Positions 16,007 to 23,785 are shown, numbered from the stretch's first letter. The stretch is 64,000 nucleotides of DNA from Streptomyces sp. NBC_00513 (GCF_041431415.1 NZ_CP107846.1:103293-167292), one strand, 5' to 3'. Notes: generated by a model from the sequence alone, not told the origin. Translations and numbers: made by a program.

Positions 16007-16609
16007 ATGCAGATCCGACATCCTTGGCCGTGCCGTGCGGACCGCCGCCTCTGGCGCGCCGCCACCACCTTCTCCGACCTCGGCGAACTGACCGCCCGCT
16101 GGCTCGAAGGCGACATCCGCTCCCGCCCCGGGATCATGCCGAACCACGGGCCCGACGACGAGACCCTGCCCCTTATCCCCCGCCTGGCCGCCGCGAACCG
16201 CGCCGGATTCCTCACCGACGACTCCCAGCCCGGCCACGACGCCGCCGACCGCGCCGGCAACCTGTGGGAGCAGCGCGCCGCCGTCACCGGATTCGTCGCC
16301 GACCCCGAGATCCTCACACGCCTCGTCGACTCCGCCGAGCAGGCCGGCCTCGACCTCCTCGTCCGATTCCAGGGCGACGACCACCACCCGGGGCTGCTCG
16401 TCTCCCGCGTCAACGGCTTGGCCTACACCTGGTACGGCCGCACCCCCACCCTCCCCGAACTCCGCGACGCCTGGCCTCGCTGCCTCGTCGGCGACACCGC
16501 CGCCCGCGCCGCCCAGCTAACCCTCGCCGCCCTCGCCTTCGAGCCCGGCGACATCCTCTGGACCGCCCTGGATGAAGCCCTGCACCTGCCGAGCGCGGCC
16601 GGCCGCTGA
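16007..16609 (+). CDS. DUF6919 family protein
   Basis: A 200-aa protein starting at ATG 16007 behind GACAGGAGG, 20 bases after the previous stop. The run TTFSDLGELTARWLEGDI, then LAAANRAGFLTDDSQPGHD, then QRAAVTGFV matches DUF6919, a family seen on Streptomyces plasmids. Residues about 30-150 form the conserved core, and the C-terminus (LAFEPGDILWTALDEALH) is also typical. The function is unknown. Confidence 0.75.
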   Translation: MQIRHPWPCRADRRLWRAATTFSDLGELTARWLEGDIRSRPGIMPNHGPDDETLPLIPRLAAANRAGFLTDDSQPGHDAADRAGNLWEQRAAVTGFVADPEILTRLVDSAEQAGLDLLVRFQGDDHHPGLLVSRVNGLAYTWYGRTPTLPELRDAWPRCLVGDTAARAAQLTLAALAFEPGDILWTALDEALHLPSAAGR

Positions 16610-16618
16610 CGGCCCCCC

Positions 16619-16649
16619 GCGATGCCCGGCCTCCAGGGCCGGGCATCGC
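16619..16649 (+). terminator. Hairpin terminator
   Basis: The perfect 13-bp stem GCGATGCCCGGCC/GGCCGGGCATCGC with a 5-base loop lies ten bases after the DUF6919 gene. Confidence 0.8.
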
Positions 16650-16690
16650 CGAGGACCGGACAGACCGGCCCGCAACGAGACGGAGAACCG

Positions 16691-17149
16691 ATGACCTCTC
16701 CCACCGACCCCGACACCGTGATCGCCGACATCTGGCGTCTCGCCGCCGCCGGCACGCTGCCGCTCAGCGCACCGATTCTCCAGCTGCTCGGCGCCGCCAT
16801 CGTGAACCAGGCCCGCCTGGCCGCTGCCGAGGCCGTCTTCCCCGGCATCACCCACCTCACCGACCACGGGCCGGGCGAACTCACCGCCTATCGCGCGCAG
16901 GCCAACGGCATCCCGTACGGCACCTTCACCACCCGCGAAGCCGCCCGGGCCTGCGCCGAGACCGTACTGAGGCAGCACCGTCCCCTCGCCCCGGGCCTGT
17001 CCACCGGCTGGGCACCGGAGTCCGGCGATACGGGCGCCACCGAGGAGCTGATGCTCTTCGGCCCCGGCCAGGACGACGAGGACGGCACGGGCGTACTCGT
17101 CACTCCGCTGACGGTCAGCGTCCTGTACGACCCGGACGCCGAGGGATGA
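16691..17149 (+). CDS. Hypothetical protein
   Basis: A 152-aa protein starting at ATG 16691 behind GAGACGGAGA. It is an acidic soluble protein with a helical N-terminal half (DTVIADIWRLAAAGTLPL, LGAAIVNQARLAAAEAVF) and a segment YGTFTTREAARACAETVLRQ near the middle. The stop overlaps the next gene by ATGA. No family is recognised. Confidence 0.65.
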   Translation: MTSPTDPDTVIADIWRLAAAGTLPLSAPILQLLGAAIVNQARLAAAEAVFPGITHLTDHGPGELTAYRAQANGIPYGTFTTREAARACAETVLRQHRPLAPGLSTGWAPESGDTGATEELMLFGPGQDDEDGTGVLVTPLTVSVLYDPDAEG

Positions 17150-17418
17150 CGATGCCCCAGTTCATGTGGGAGGTGGACGTCCCGATAGAGCGCGCCAGCA
17201 CCGGCGAACGCGGTGTGCACGTCTTCACCGGACTCGCCGAGAACGGCAGCGAGGCGCGCCAGGCCGCACGACGCGCCTGGGAGACGGCACTCCTCCACAC
17301 CATGGCCGACCAGGACATCCCCGCCGCCACCAGTCACACCGACTGGTCCGCCCGCGGACTGCGCGCCGGATGGGACCTGCGCTGGAACCAGGCCACGCAC
17401 CACTACATCACCCGATAG
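17146..17418 (+). CDS. Hypothetical small protein
   Basis: A 90-aa protein coupled to the preceding gene by an ATGA overlap. It begins with a beta-strand-like PQFMWEVDVPIERAS, continues with a helix SEARQAARRAWETALLH and ends GWDLRWNQATHHYITR. The alternation of strands and helix suggests a small alpha/beta fold. No family is recognised. Confidence 0.6.
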   Translation: MTMPQFMWEVDVPIERASTGERGVHVFTGLAENGSEARQAARRAWETALLHTMADQDIPAATSHTDWSARGLRAGWDLRWNQATHHYITR

Positions 17419-17424
17419 ATCCGC

Positions 17425-17469
17425 CCCGGGACGGCCGTCAAGGCCTGAGAAACCGCCGGCCGTCCCGGG
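17425..17469 (+). terminator. Intergenic hairpin
   Basis: The perfect 12-bp stem CCCGGGACGGCC/GGCCGTCCCGGG closes a 21-base loop (GTCAAGGCCTGAGAAA-like). It has the size and position of the hairpins at 13.6-14.6 kb but a different loop, and it could act as a terminator. Confidence 0.6.
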
Positions 17470-17505
17470 CCCCTCACCCGCCAGAACAGGAGAGAGACCA
17501 CCATC

Positions 17506-17790
17506 ATGCACAACACCCGCCGCAAGAAGCAGCCCAGGACCTCAACGGCCCACCGACTGGGCATCGCCGCACGGATCCTTGAGTCTCTGGTCAAGACCAA
17601 CCCACAGCTCGTCGACCGCGAGTTCGTCTGCACCTGCTGCGACGTCGCCTGGGAGGGCGATGAGGCCGACTGCTGGAACTGCGGCCTGCCCGCCACCTTC
17701 AGCTCTCACCGCCCCGGCTCCGCACTGGCACGCCTCCTCGCCACCCCCACGATCTCCCACACCCTTACCCGGACGGGAGCGGCGTCGTGA
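17506..17790 (+). CDS. Small zinc-ribbon protein
   Basis: A 94-aa protein starting at ATG 17506 behind CAGGAGAGAG. A basic N-terminus (RRKKQPRTS) precedes CTCCDVAWEGDEADCWNCG (about residues 43-61), two CxxC pairs forming a zinc ribbon. Its stop overlaps the next GTG start. It may bind nucleic acid; the role is unknown. Confidence 0.65.
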   Translation: MHNTRRKKQPRTSTAHRLGIAARILESLVKTNPQLVDREFVCTCCDVAWEGDEADCWNCGLPATFSSHRPGSALARLLATPTISHTLTRTGAAS

Positions 17791-18269
17791 CCGGGCTCAT
17801 CTCCCTGAACTGGCTGATCGGCGACCAGGCCCTCAGCGACCACATCCGGGCCCGCGTCAACGAACTCGTCGATCAAGGCGTCGAGTACAAGCAGGCCTGC
17901 ACCACCGTCACCGACGCCGCGGACGCAGGCGAGGCGTGGGCCGTCGCCGCCACCCGGCAGACCTGGATCCGCCGCCACGACGTCGACCCCGACGAGATGC
18001 CCCTCCGCAGCCTGTACGTCCTGGAACGCACCGACACCCACGTCGTCGTCGCGTACGTCGACCTCGACAAGGCAGCGGACGACTCGGACGCCGGCGACCG
18101 TTCCAACCTCCCGCCGGATAAGGCGGCCCACAACGACCACACCCAGGGCGTCGTCTACCCCTTCGACGCCCTGGACATGAGCTTCGAACTCGCGGCCTGG
18201 GACCCCTTCGAGCACCTGCTGCCCACCGCCGCCGTCCCGGCCTCCGGCACCACGGGGGCGGAGGAGTGA
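17787..18269 (+). CDS. Hypothetical protein
   Basis: A 160-aa protein translated from GTG 17787 (GTGA overlap). The first 60 residues are helical (GDQALSDHIRARVNELVDQGVEYKQA), followed by a strand-rich part (RSLYVLERTDTHVVVAYVDLD) and an acidic end. It overlaps the next gene by GTGA, making a four-step coupled chain 17506-18538. No family is recognised. Confidence 0.65.
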   Translation: MTGLISLNWLIGDQALSDHIRARVNELVDQGVEYKQACTTVTDAADAGEAWAVAATRQTWIRRHDVDPDEMPLRSLYVLERTDTHVVVAYVDLDKAADDSDAGDRSNLPPDKAAHNDHTQGVVYPFDALDMSFELAAWDPFEHLLPTAAVPASGTTGAEE

Positions 18270-18538
18270 CCGCCCCCGAGCGCGCCCCGTGGCCGCGGCT
18301 GACCGGCAGCGAACCTTGCATGGCGCCCGGTGCCGACCCCGAGCACTGGACGGGCTCTCCGGCGCAGCGCCTGAAGGGGCAGGAGGAGTGCCTCGTGAAC
18401 TGCCCGGAGTCCACCCGCCGGCAGTGCCTCGCCTGGGCCCTCGACCACCCGACCCACGCTGGACCCGGCATCTGGGCCGGCACCACCTACACCGACCGTC
18501 GCCGGCTGCGCGAGCTCCGCGCAGCCGCCACGAAATAG
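18266..18538 (+). CDS. WhiB-like protein, second copy
   Basis: A 90-aa protein with four cysteines: SEPCM (about residue 18), then EECLVNCPESTRRQC (about 41-55), with spacing close to the WhiB C-x3-C-x6-C variant. GIWAGTTYTDRRRLREL follows, matching the GIWGG turn and basic C-terminal helix. It is shorter and closer to canonical WhiB than the 2584 gene. It probably holds a 4Fe-4S cluster and regulates transcription. It ends the coupled chain that starts at 17506. Confidence 0.75.
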   Translation: MTAPERAPWPRLTGSEPCMAPGADPEHWTGSPAQRLKGQEECLVNCPESTRRQCLAWALDHPTHAGPGIWAGTTYTDRRRLRELRAAATK

Positions 18539-18553
18539 GGACCTGGCCCCGTC

Positions 18554-18579
18554 GGCCGTCCGGGTCGCACCGGACGGCC
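18554..18579 (+). terminator. Hairpin terminator
   Basis: GGCCGTCCGG pairs with CCGGACGGCC around GTCGCA, 15 bases after the WhiB-like gene. Confidence 0.7.
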
Positions 18580-18655
18580 CGCGGCCCCCTCTCCTGCACA
18601 CCCGCGCACCCCGGCCCGGTCGGCGGCGCGCCCACCCACCCGGAAGAGAGCACCG

Positions 18656-19771
18656 ATGAAGCTGCGCACCGACCTCGCCCCGCTCGCCGCCGCCGTCACC
18701 GACGCCGCCCGGGCCCTGCCCGCCCGGCCCCCCGTACCCGTCCTCGCCGCGATCCGGCTGGAGGCCACCGCCAGCGCCCTGAGCGTCGCCGCCTTCGACT
18801 ACGAGACCAGCGCCGAGGCCACCGTGGACGCCGAGGTCACCACCCCCAGCACCGTCCTGGTCTCCGGCCGCCTCCTCGCCGACATCACCCGCACGATCAG
18901 GGGCAACGACCCGGTAGACCTCGAACTCGACGGCGCCCGCCTGCTCCTGACCTCCGACCGCATCCACTACACCCTGCACACACTCCCGCTGGGGGAGTAC
19001 CCCACCCTGCCCCGCCCCGCCCCGGCCGCCGGGACCGTTTCCGGTCCGGCCCTCGCCGAAGCGGTCCACCAGGTCGCCACCGCCGCCGGACGTGACGACG
19101 CCCTGCCGATCCTGACCGGCATCCAAGCCGTGATCACGGACGACACGATCGGCCTTGCCGCCACCGACCGCTACCGCTTCGCGCTCCGCTCCATCCCCTG
19201 GAACCGCGCCACGCCCACCGGCACCACCGACACCGTCACGATTCCGGCCAAGTCCCTCGCCGAAGCCGCCAAGATCCTCGCCTCCGACGAGCAGATCCAC
19301 CTCACCCTCCCCGCCGATCACGGCGTCCTCGGCCTGACCGGCCACTCGCGCACGCTCACCCTGCGCGCCATGGAAGGCCGACTGCCGGATCACAAGGCCC
19401 TGTGGCCCACCGACTTCACCGCAACCGCCGACCTCGACAGCGCCGACTTCGCCCATGCCGTCAAGCGCATGGCCCTCGTCGTCGAACGCGGCCACGCCGT
19501 CACCCTCCACCTCACCGACGGCGACATGGCCCTCAGCGCCGGCACCTCCGATGACGCCTCCGGCCGCGATCGGATCCCCGCCACCACCGATCTGCTCACC
19601 GGCGCCCCCGTCTCCATCGCCTTCAACCCCGGCTACCTCCTCGACGCCGTCGCCGCGCTGAACACGGACCGGGTTCGCCTGCGAATCGTCCACCCCGCCA
19701 AGCCGGCGCTGCTCGTACCCACCGACGAGGACGCCACGGCGCTGAGCTACCTGATCATGCCGATGCGCTAG
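18656..19771 (+). CDS. dnaN: Plasmid-borne DNA polymerase III beta subunit (sliding clamp)
   Basis: A 371-aa protein (family about 365-380) starting at ATG 18656 behind GGAAGAG. Three clamp domains can be followed: about 1-118 (LRTDLAPLAAAVTDAARALP, VLVSGRLLADITRTI), 119-245 (PILTGIQAVITDDTIGLAATDRYRFAL) and 246-371, ending SYLIMPMR like the usual YLIMPMR/VMPVRL. The clamp is a dimeric ring holding polymerases on DNA. A plasmid copy could supply a modified clamp for plasmid-directed or translesion synthesis; the ImuB-like protein at 43320 is a possible partner. It stands alone between terminators. Confidence 0.93.
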   Translation: MKLRTDLAPLAAAVTDAARALPARPPVPVLAAIRLEATASALSVAAFDYETSAEATVDAEVTTPSTVLVSGRLLADITRTIRGNDPVDLELDGARLLLTSDRIHYTLHTLPLGEYPTLPRPAPAAGTVSGPALAEAVHQVATAAGRDDALPILTGIQAVITDDTIGLAATDRYRFALRSIPWNRATPTGTTDTVTIPAKSLAEAAKILASDEQIHLTLPADHGVLGLTGHSRTLTLRAMEGRLPDHKALWPTDFTATADLDSADFAHAVKRMALVVERGHAVTLHLTDGDMALSAGTSDDASGRDRIPATTDLLTGAPVSIAFNPGYLLDAVAALNTDRVRLRIVHPAKPALLVPTDEDATALSYLIMPMR

Positions 19772-19883
19772 GCCGGCCCGCCCTCGGGGGCGGCCCCAGT
19801 CGAGCCCGCCGCCCCGGCCCGCGGCGCCGACCGCCGCCCACGTTCAGACTCACCACCCCCACGCCAACGACGCAAGGAGAAAC

Positions 19884-20144
19884 GTGTTCGAAGCCGGCGA
19901 CGAGGTAGAGATCCTCGCCTGCGGGGACGACCCCCGGGTCACGGGCAAGAAGGGCAGGATCGTCGACGACGGACTGCCCGGCAAGCATCGGCCCCGTCCT
20001 GTGCCACACGCGCGAGCTACGCGCGACGGGCCGATGACGATGTTGGACATCGGCCGGCAGCGGATACCCGCACGACTACCGGCATCACCCCCACACTGCG
20101 CCGGCCTCCCGCCCATTTCCCGAGAACGAAGGACATGCCGATGA
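19884..20144 (+). CDS. Possible small SH3/KOW-like protein
   Basis: GTG 19884 behind CAAGGAGA starts a frame whose first 32 residues (FEAGDEVEILACGDDPRVTGKKGRIVDDG) look like an SH3/KOW-type mini-domain. The remainder is Arg/Pro-rich and not protein-like, suggesting a frameshift near 19985 and a degenerate end. Only the N-terminal part is convincing. Confidence 0.4.
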   Translation: MFEAGDEVEILACGDDPRVTGKKGRIVDDGLPGKHRPRPVPHARATRDGPMTMLDIGRQRIPARLPASPPHCAGLPPISRERRTCR

Positions 20145-20932
20145 ACCGCGAGCACCACCACCGCGACCTTCAGGCCGCCGGCCGCATCGCGGCCGCCGCC
20201 ACCTCCGAGCAGCTGCTCAACCCGTCCGACACCTCCACCGACCGGCCCACGGTCGTCACCCTCTGCGGCTCCACCCGCTTCTGGAGCGAGCTCGCCGAGG
20301 CCAACTTCCGCGAGACGGCCGCCGGCCGCGTGGTCCTCGCTCCCGGCTGCGACATGAAGAAGGCGCACCCGCTGTGGGCCGAACCCGCAGCCGCCGAGGA
20401 GCTCAAGCTCGCACTGGACGCGCTACACCGCTGGAAGATCCGGGCCTGCGACCAAGTCCTGGTCGTCAACACCGGCGGATACATCGGCGACTCCACCCGC
20501 GCCGAGATCGCCTACGCCCACCAGCTCGGCCGGCCCGTCCGCTACACCGACCCGGTCGGCCACGCCGTCATCCTCCACCGGCCCGGCCTGGACCCCGTAC
20601 GGATCGGTCCGTACGAACACGAGAGCCACGCCGAGGAGATCGCCGCCGGCCTGCGCGGGCAGCTGCACTCCACCGCGCACGTGGAGGGCACGGTCATCGC
20701 CACCGGCGCCTTCCGCCCCGACCTCGACCACCTCGAACCGCGGGTGCCCACCGACCCGTTCGCCCTGGCCGAAGCCATGGACAACGACCCCGACGGCGAT
20801 GGCACCGGCCGCAACTTCCCCGACCTCTACGCCCGCCTGTGCGCCCAGGAGCCCGCCGAGCGCGCGAGCAACCTCTGGGGGAGGGCCGCCTCCGCGTACG
20901 ACGACCTGCACGCCGACCCCGTCGACGAGTAG
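20135..20932 (+). CDS. Nucleoside 2-deoxyribosyltransferase-like protein
   Basis: A 265-aa protein starting at ATG 20135 behind GAACGAAGG. Residues about 35-150 match the Rossmann-like deoxyribosyltransferase fold: VVTLCGSTRFW near the start, DALHRWKIRACDQVLVVN in the middle and GDSTRAEIAYAHQLGRPVRY with the catalytic-type Glu. These enzymes cleave or exchange the base of deoxynucleosides; related proteins hydrolyse modified nucleotides. The extra ~110 residues at the C-terminus are unassigned. It is next to a PycTM effector and near NUDIX and HIT proteins. Confidence 0.75.
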   Translation: MPMNREHHHRDLQAAGRIAAAATSEQLLNPSDTSTDRPTVVTLCGSTRFWSELAEANFRETAAGRVVLAPGCDMKKAHPLWAEPAAAEELKLALDALHRWKIRACDQVLVVNTGGYIGDSTRAEIAYAHQLGRPVRYTDPVGHAVILHRPGLDPVRIGPYEHESHAEEIAAGLRGQLHSTAHVEGTVIATGAFRPDLDHLEPRVPTDPFALAEAMDNDPDGDGTGRNFPDLYARLCAQEPAERASNLWGRAASAYDDLHADPVDE

Positions 20933-20965
20933 TCGACCCCTTTCCTGAACGCCAATCACGAGTTG

Positions 20966-21006
20966 GCCAAGTCTGAGTTGACATGCCAACTCAGACTTGG
21001 CATCAT
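20966..21006 (+). promoter_or_regulatory. Promoter embedded in a perfect 15-bp palindrome
   Basis: GCCAAGTCTGAGTTG (20966-20980) and CAACTCAGACTTGGC (20987-21001) are perfect inverted repeats around ACATGC. TTGACA (20978-20983), 17 bases and CATCAT (21001-21006) form a promoter inside it. The same layout recurs at 23308-23363, so one repressor probably controls both. Confidence 0.75.
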
Positions 21007-21052
21007 TGAGGGGTGGGCAAGGGCCCGCACCGACGACCGGAGGCGACGAATC

Positions 21053-21529
21053 ATGGAGCAGATCCAGCAGTTATCGCAGGCCGCCCCCACCGAGGCGCGC
21101 CTGGCCCAGGCCCGCACCGAGGTGATTGCCGAGATGGGCAGGACCGACGCCAAAGCGTCCGCGCTCCTGACCGTCCTCGGCCTCCCCCTCGCCGTCCTGA
21201 TCGCCACCGTCCCCGGTCACGACCTCCCCGTCGCCGCCACCATCGCCGCCGGGATCGGCGCGGCCGCCCTGGCCGCCGCGATGCTCCTGGTCCTACTGAT
21301 CGTCCGCCCCCGCCTCGGCGGCGACGTCAGCGGCTCCTACCTCCACTGGGCGACCTGCACGCCCGAACAGGCCGCCGCCGACATCGCCACCGACCGCAGC
21401 GCCGAACTGATCGTGGTCCTGTCCCGGATCGCCGCTCGGAAGTTCCGCGCGCTCCGGCTCGCCATCGACATCACCGCCGCTGCCGTCGCCCTGCTGGTCC
21501 TCGCCGGGATCATCGCCCTCGCCGTCTGA
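21053..21529 (+). CDS. PycTM-type membrane effector (Pycsar effector family)
   Basis: A 158-aa protein starting at ATG 21053 behind CGGAGGCGA. A helix (EARLAQARTEVIAEMGRTDAKAS) leads into two hydrophobic hairpin segments (about 40-60 and 65-90), then RPRLGGDVSGSYLHWAT, a helix and a last membrane segment (about 135-157). This matches the PycTM family (PF18967), long called integral membrane plasmid transfer protein in Streptomyces. In Pycsar defence, cyclic UMP/CMP activates PycTM, which damages the membrane. No uridylate or cytidylate cyclase is visible nearby, so another signal or a transfer role is possible. Confidence 0.82.
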   Translation: MEQIQQLSQAAPTEARLAQARTEVIAEMGRTDAKASALLTVLGLPLAVLIATVPGHDLPVAATIAAGIGAAALAAAMLLVLLIVRPRLGGDVSGSYLHWATCTPEQAAADIATDRSAELIVVLSRIAARKFRALRLAIDITAAAVALLVLAGIIALAV

Positions 21530-21548
21530 CGGACCGAAGGAGAGGGGC

Positions 21549-21728
21549 ATGCTCGCCGAACTGATCCGCCGAGCCCTCGGCCGCCTGACCACGCCGATGA
21601 AGACCGCGCAGTTCGAGTGCCACAAGTGCGGGCTCTCAATGAAGATCACCGACTACCCCGACCGCATCGGACCCATCCTCGACACCGCCCTCACGCACGC
21701 CTGCGAGCCCAAGGCCAAGGCGCTCTGA
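21549..21728 (+). CDS. Small zinc-ribbon-like protein downstream of PycTM
   Basis: A 59-aa frame starting at ATG 21549 behind AAGGAGAGG, 19 bases after the PycTM stop. It has CHKCGLSM (about residues 24-31) and a late Cys (HACEPK), suggesting metal binding. The tight spacing makes it part of the PycTM operon. The function is unknown. Confidence 0.6.
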   Translation: MLAELIRRALGRLTTPMKTAQFECHKCGLSMKITDYPDRIGPILDTALTHACEPKAKAL

Positions 21729-21730
21729 CC

Positions 21731-21779
21731 CCCGGGACGGGCGGCATCACCGGCTACCAACCAAGCCGCCCGCCCCGGG
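21731..21779 (+). terminator. Intergenic hairpin (leader of 21852 cassette)
   Basis: The 15-bp stem CCCGGGACGGGCGGC/GCCGCCCGCCCCGGG (one A-C mismatch) closes a 19-base A-rich loop with GGCTACCAACC. The DNA that follows (21780-21851) is similar to 14264-14333, including ACCGGAGCAGG and CATCGTCCCTC. Confidence 0.6.
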
Positions 21780-21851
21780 CCAGCCCAACCCGCTCTCAAC
21801 CGGAGCAGGGGGCAGCTACATCGTCCCTCAACCGACACGGAGCCGATCACC

Positions 21852-22091
21852 ATGACCCCCACCAAACCCGACACCCCCGAGGCCGGCGAGGTCAGCGCGG
21901 CCAAGGCCCGCCTCGACAAGGCCGCCACAGTGCGCAACCAGGCCATCGAAGCGGCCCACCGCGCCTACTGGGCCGCGGTCAAGGCCGAGATGGACGCCAA
22001 GACCCTCACGCAGAGGGCCGTGGCCGAACACCTCGACTTCAGCCGCGAGCACATCCGCAACCAGGTCAACCGCTACACCGCCGACCAGTAG
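21852..22091 (+). CDS. Small helix-turn-helix-like protein (paralog of 14334 gene)
   Basis: A 79-aa protein: a long helix (EVSAAKARLDKAATVRNQAIEAAHRAYW) and an HTH-like end (TQRAVAEHLDFSREHIRNQVNRYTA). Same size, layout and C-terminus as the 14334 product. Here the HTH pattern is clearer (AVAEHLDFSREHIRNQV). The conserved upstream leader makes this a duplicated cassette. Probably a small DNA-binding regulator. Confidence 0.72.
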   Translation: MTPTKPDTPEAGEVSAAKARLDKAATVRNQAIEAAHRAYWAAVKAEMDAKTLTQRAVAEHLDFSREHIRNQVNRYTADQ

Positions 22092-22106
22092 GCCGGCGCC
22101 GAAGAT

Positions 22107-22154
22107 CCCAGGGGCGGCCGCAGCATCGGCCAAGAGGTACGGCCGCCCCCCGGG
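22107..22154 (+). terminator. Intergenic hairpin
   Basis: CCCAGGGGCGGCCG pairs with CGGCCGCCCCCCGGG around a 19-base loop (CAGCATCGGCCAAGAGG). It lies 15 bases after the HTH gene and resembles the other long-loop hairpins at 13.6-21.8 kb. Confidence 0.6.
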
Positions 22155-22249
22155 CTCCCCGTCCAGAGCAGAACCGGACCGCAGGCTGGGCGTTCCTCAC
22201 CGAGACCCTGACCGCCGCCGGGTTCCCCACGGGCACCTGGCCGACCGCG

Positions 22250-22399
22250 ATGCTGCAGGTCCGCCACCACGACCTGCCCGACCCCGACCCGGCGCCGCCG
22301 GCCATCGCACCCGCGCCTCCGCCGGTGCCGAACACCTGGCGCGCCCTGTTGCGCCGAGACCTGGCCCGCCTCCTGGCCGCCCTCGGCCGGAACCGCTAG
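22250..22399 (+). CDS. Possible small protein
   Basis: A 49-aa frame from ATG 22250 (MLQVRHHDLPDPDP to ALLRRDLARLLAALGRNR) with a Pro-rich middle and amphipathic C-terminal helix. The frame is open upstream to about 22170 (GWAFLTETLTAAGFPTGTWP), which looks protein-like, so the true start may be earlier. No ribosome site is clear. Confidence 0.35.
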   Translation: MLQVRHHDLPDPDPAPPAIAPAPPPVPNTWRALLRRDLARLLAALGRNR

Positions 22400-22485
22400 C
22401 TCCAACACCCCGAGCGCCCGGCGCCGCGAACCGCAGACGGCCGCCGCCCGGTCCCCAAGAACCGTCACGAGAAGAGGAGAGATCC

Positions 22486-23157
22486 ATGATGAGCGAGTAC
22501 ACCCCCGTGGACATCACGCCGCCGGAGCTTCAGCCGTCGGCACTGGCACACCACGTGCCCAACTGGGCAGAGGCGGCGCCCACACCGACCGACGTGCACG
22601 ACTGGGACCAGCGCCGGGCGACCGCGCTCGTCCCGTTCGAACTCGACGGGCGAGGCTGGCCGATGCACCCGCACGGTCGCACCGGCCGTACCGGCCGCAA
22701 CCTCGGGAAGTGGGGCGAGAACCAGGCCGCGGACCCGATCGTCGTCGCGGGCAGCGGCGACCAGCGCCGGGTGCTGCTGATCACTCGGACCGACATCCAC
22801 GTGGAGGCGATCCCCGGCGGCATGGTCGATCCCGGCGAGACCGCCCCGGCCGCCCTGGTCCGCGAACTGCGAGAGGAAACCGGCATCGATCTGGCCGACC
22901 ACCACCCGATCGTCCTCGGCCGCGACGTCGTGGACGACTGGCGCAACAGCGACAACGCATGGGTCGCCTCCACCAGCGCGCTGTACCTTCTGCCCGCCAC
23001 AGTGACCGCCGTCGCGGCCGATGACGCCCTCGACGCCAACTGGTGGCCGTTCGTCTCCCTCGACCAGCTCGACGCCGCGGTTATCGCCGCCGGCCGCACC
23101 CTCTACGCCGCGCACCGGCCGCTTCTGCAGCGCGCACTGGACCACCTCGCCAAGTAG
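22486..23157 (+). CDS. NUDIX hydrolase
   Basis: A 223-aa protein starting at ATG 22486 (ATG 22489 also possible) behind AGAAGAGGAGAG. The NUDIX box is complete: GGMVDPGE...AALVRELREETGI (about residues 107-129), with the REXXEE metal-binding glutamates. The N-terminal ~60 residues (PNWAEAAPTPTDVHDWDQRRATALVPFELDGRGWPMHP) recall NUDT9/ADP-ribose pyrophosphatase proteins, so ADP-ribose or a related dinucleotide is a reasonable substrate guess. It lies between the PycTM and HIT genes. Confidence 0.88.
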   Translation: MMSEYTPVDITPPELQPSALAHHVPNWAEAAPTPTDVHDWDQRRATALVPFELDGRGWPMHPHGRTGRTGRNLGKWGENQAADPIVVAGSGDQRRVLLITRTDIHVEAIPGGMVDPGETAPAALVRELREETGIDLADHHPIVLGRDVVDDWRNSDNAWVASTSALYLLPATVTAVAADDALDANWWPFVSLDQLDAAVIAAGRTLYAAHRPLLQRALDHLAK

Positions 23158-23251
23158 GGAGTGTGCGCGGGTGCAGGTAAGACCGTTGCCGGCCGTGCGC
23201 GCCACCGCGTCCCTGCTGGCAGGCCCCGGCCGAGTCTGGCAGATCCTGCTG

Positions 23252-23286
23252 GCGCCCCCGACCTCATTGCCGGAGGTCGGGGGCGC
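23252..23286 (+). terminator. Hairpin terminator after NUDIX gene
   Basis: The perfect 14-bp stem GCGCCCCCGACCTC/GAGGTCGGGGGCGC closes ATTGCCG. It separates the NUDIX gene from the regulated promoter at 23308. Confidence 0.8.
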
Positions 23287-23307
23287 TGGCGTTTCCACGA
23301 CATAAAG

Positions 23308-23363
23308 GCCAAGTTCGAGTTGGCCAATTTCATGTTGATACGCCAACTTCTTGTTGGCATTCT
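23308..23363 (+). promoter_or_regulatory. Second copy of the palindromic TTGGCC/GCCAAC promoter
   Basis: AGTTGGCCAA, GTTGA.A.GCCAACT and TTGGCAT..TTG.GGGGT align base for base with the element at 20962-21015. TTGATA (23335-23340), 17 bases, CATTCT (23358-23363) form the promoter. The palindrome is imperfect here. It drives the 23432-24219 genes. Confidence 0.72.
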
Positions 23364-23431
23364 TGGGGGGTCGGGCCGCCCTGACCCGGCACCCCACAGC
23401 TCAGCCCCGCCACCCACTCCGAGGAGTCGAA

Positions 23432-23785
23432 GTGACCAGCGAGACCCCGGCCCCGAAGCACCTCGCCACGATCACCGGCATCGAGACCCCGGCCCGCGCC
23501 AGCCTGACTGCCGACGGGGGAGACCTCGCCGACCTCGCCCCGGCCGCAGCCGCCGCGCTCCGCCTGCTCGCCGACGCCATCACCCGCGGCCACGCCAATC
23601 AGGGCGACATCGTCCAGGCCCTGAAGGACGCCGACGTCCACGAGGCCTTCGCCGACGTCCTGGTGGCCGCCTCCAGCGCCGTGATGGACGAGACCGAGGA
23701 CCCCTACGACATCGACTACAGCCTCCCCGCCGACAGCCTCAGCGGCGCGGCCAGCCAGGTCCGCGACATCTTCCACTGGATCTGA
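23432..23785 (+). CDS. Hypothetical acidic protein
   Basis: A 117-aa protein starting at GTG 23432 behind CGAGGAG. Mostly helical and acidic (LADLAPAAAAALRLLADAITRG, DIVQALKDADVHEAFADVLVAASSAVMDET). It is the first gene behind the second palindromic promoter, with the HIT gene following. No family is recognised. Confidence 0.65.
   Translation: MTSETPAPKHLATITGIETPARASLTADGGDLADLAPAAAAALRLLADAITRGHANQGDIVQALKDADVHEAFADVLVAASSAVMDETEDPYDIDYSLPADSLSGAASQVRDIFHWI

Noticed and set aside
19985..20130. C-terminal half of the small frame at 19884
   Set aside because: Arg/Pro-rich, with no family pattern, and it overlaps the start of the next gene; probably beyond a frameshift.
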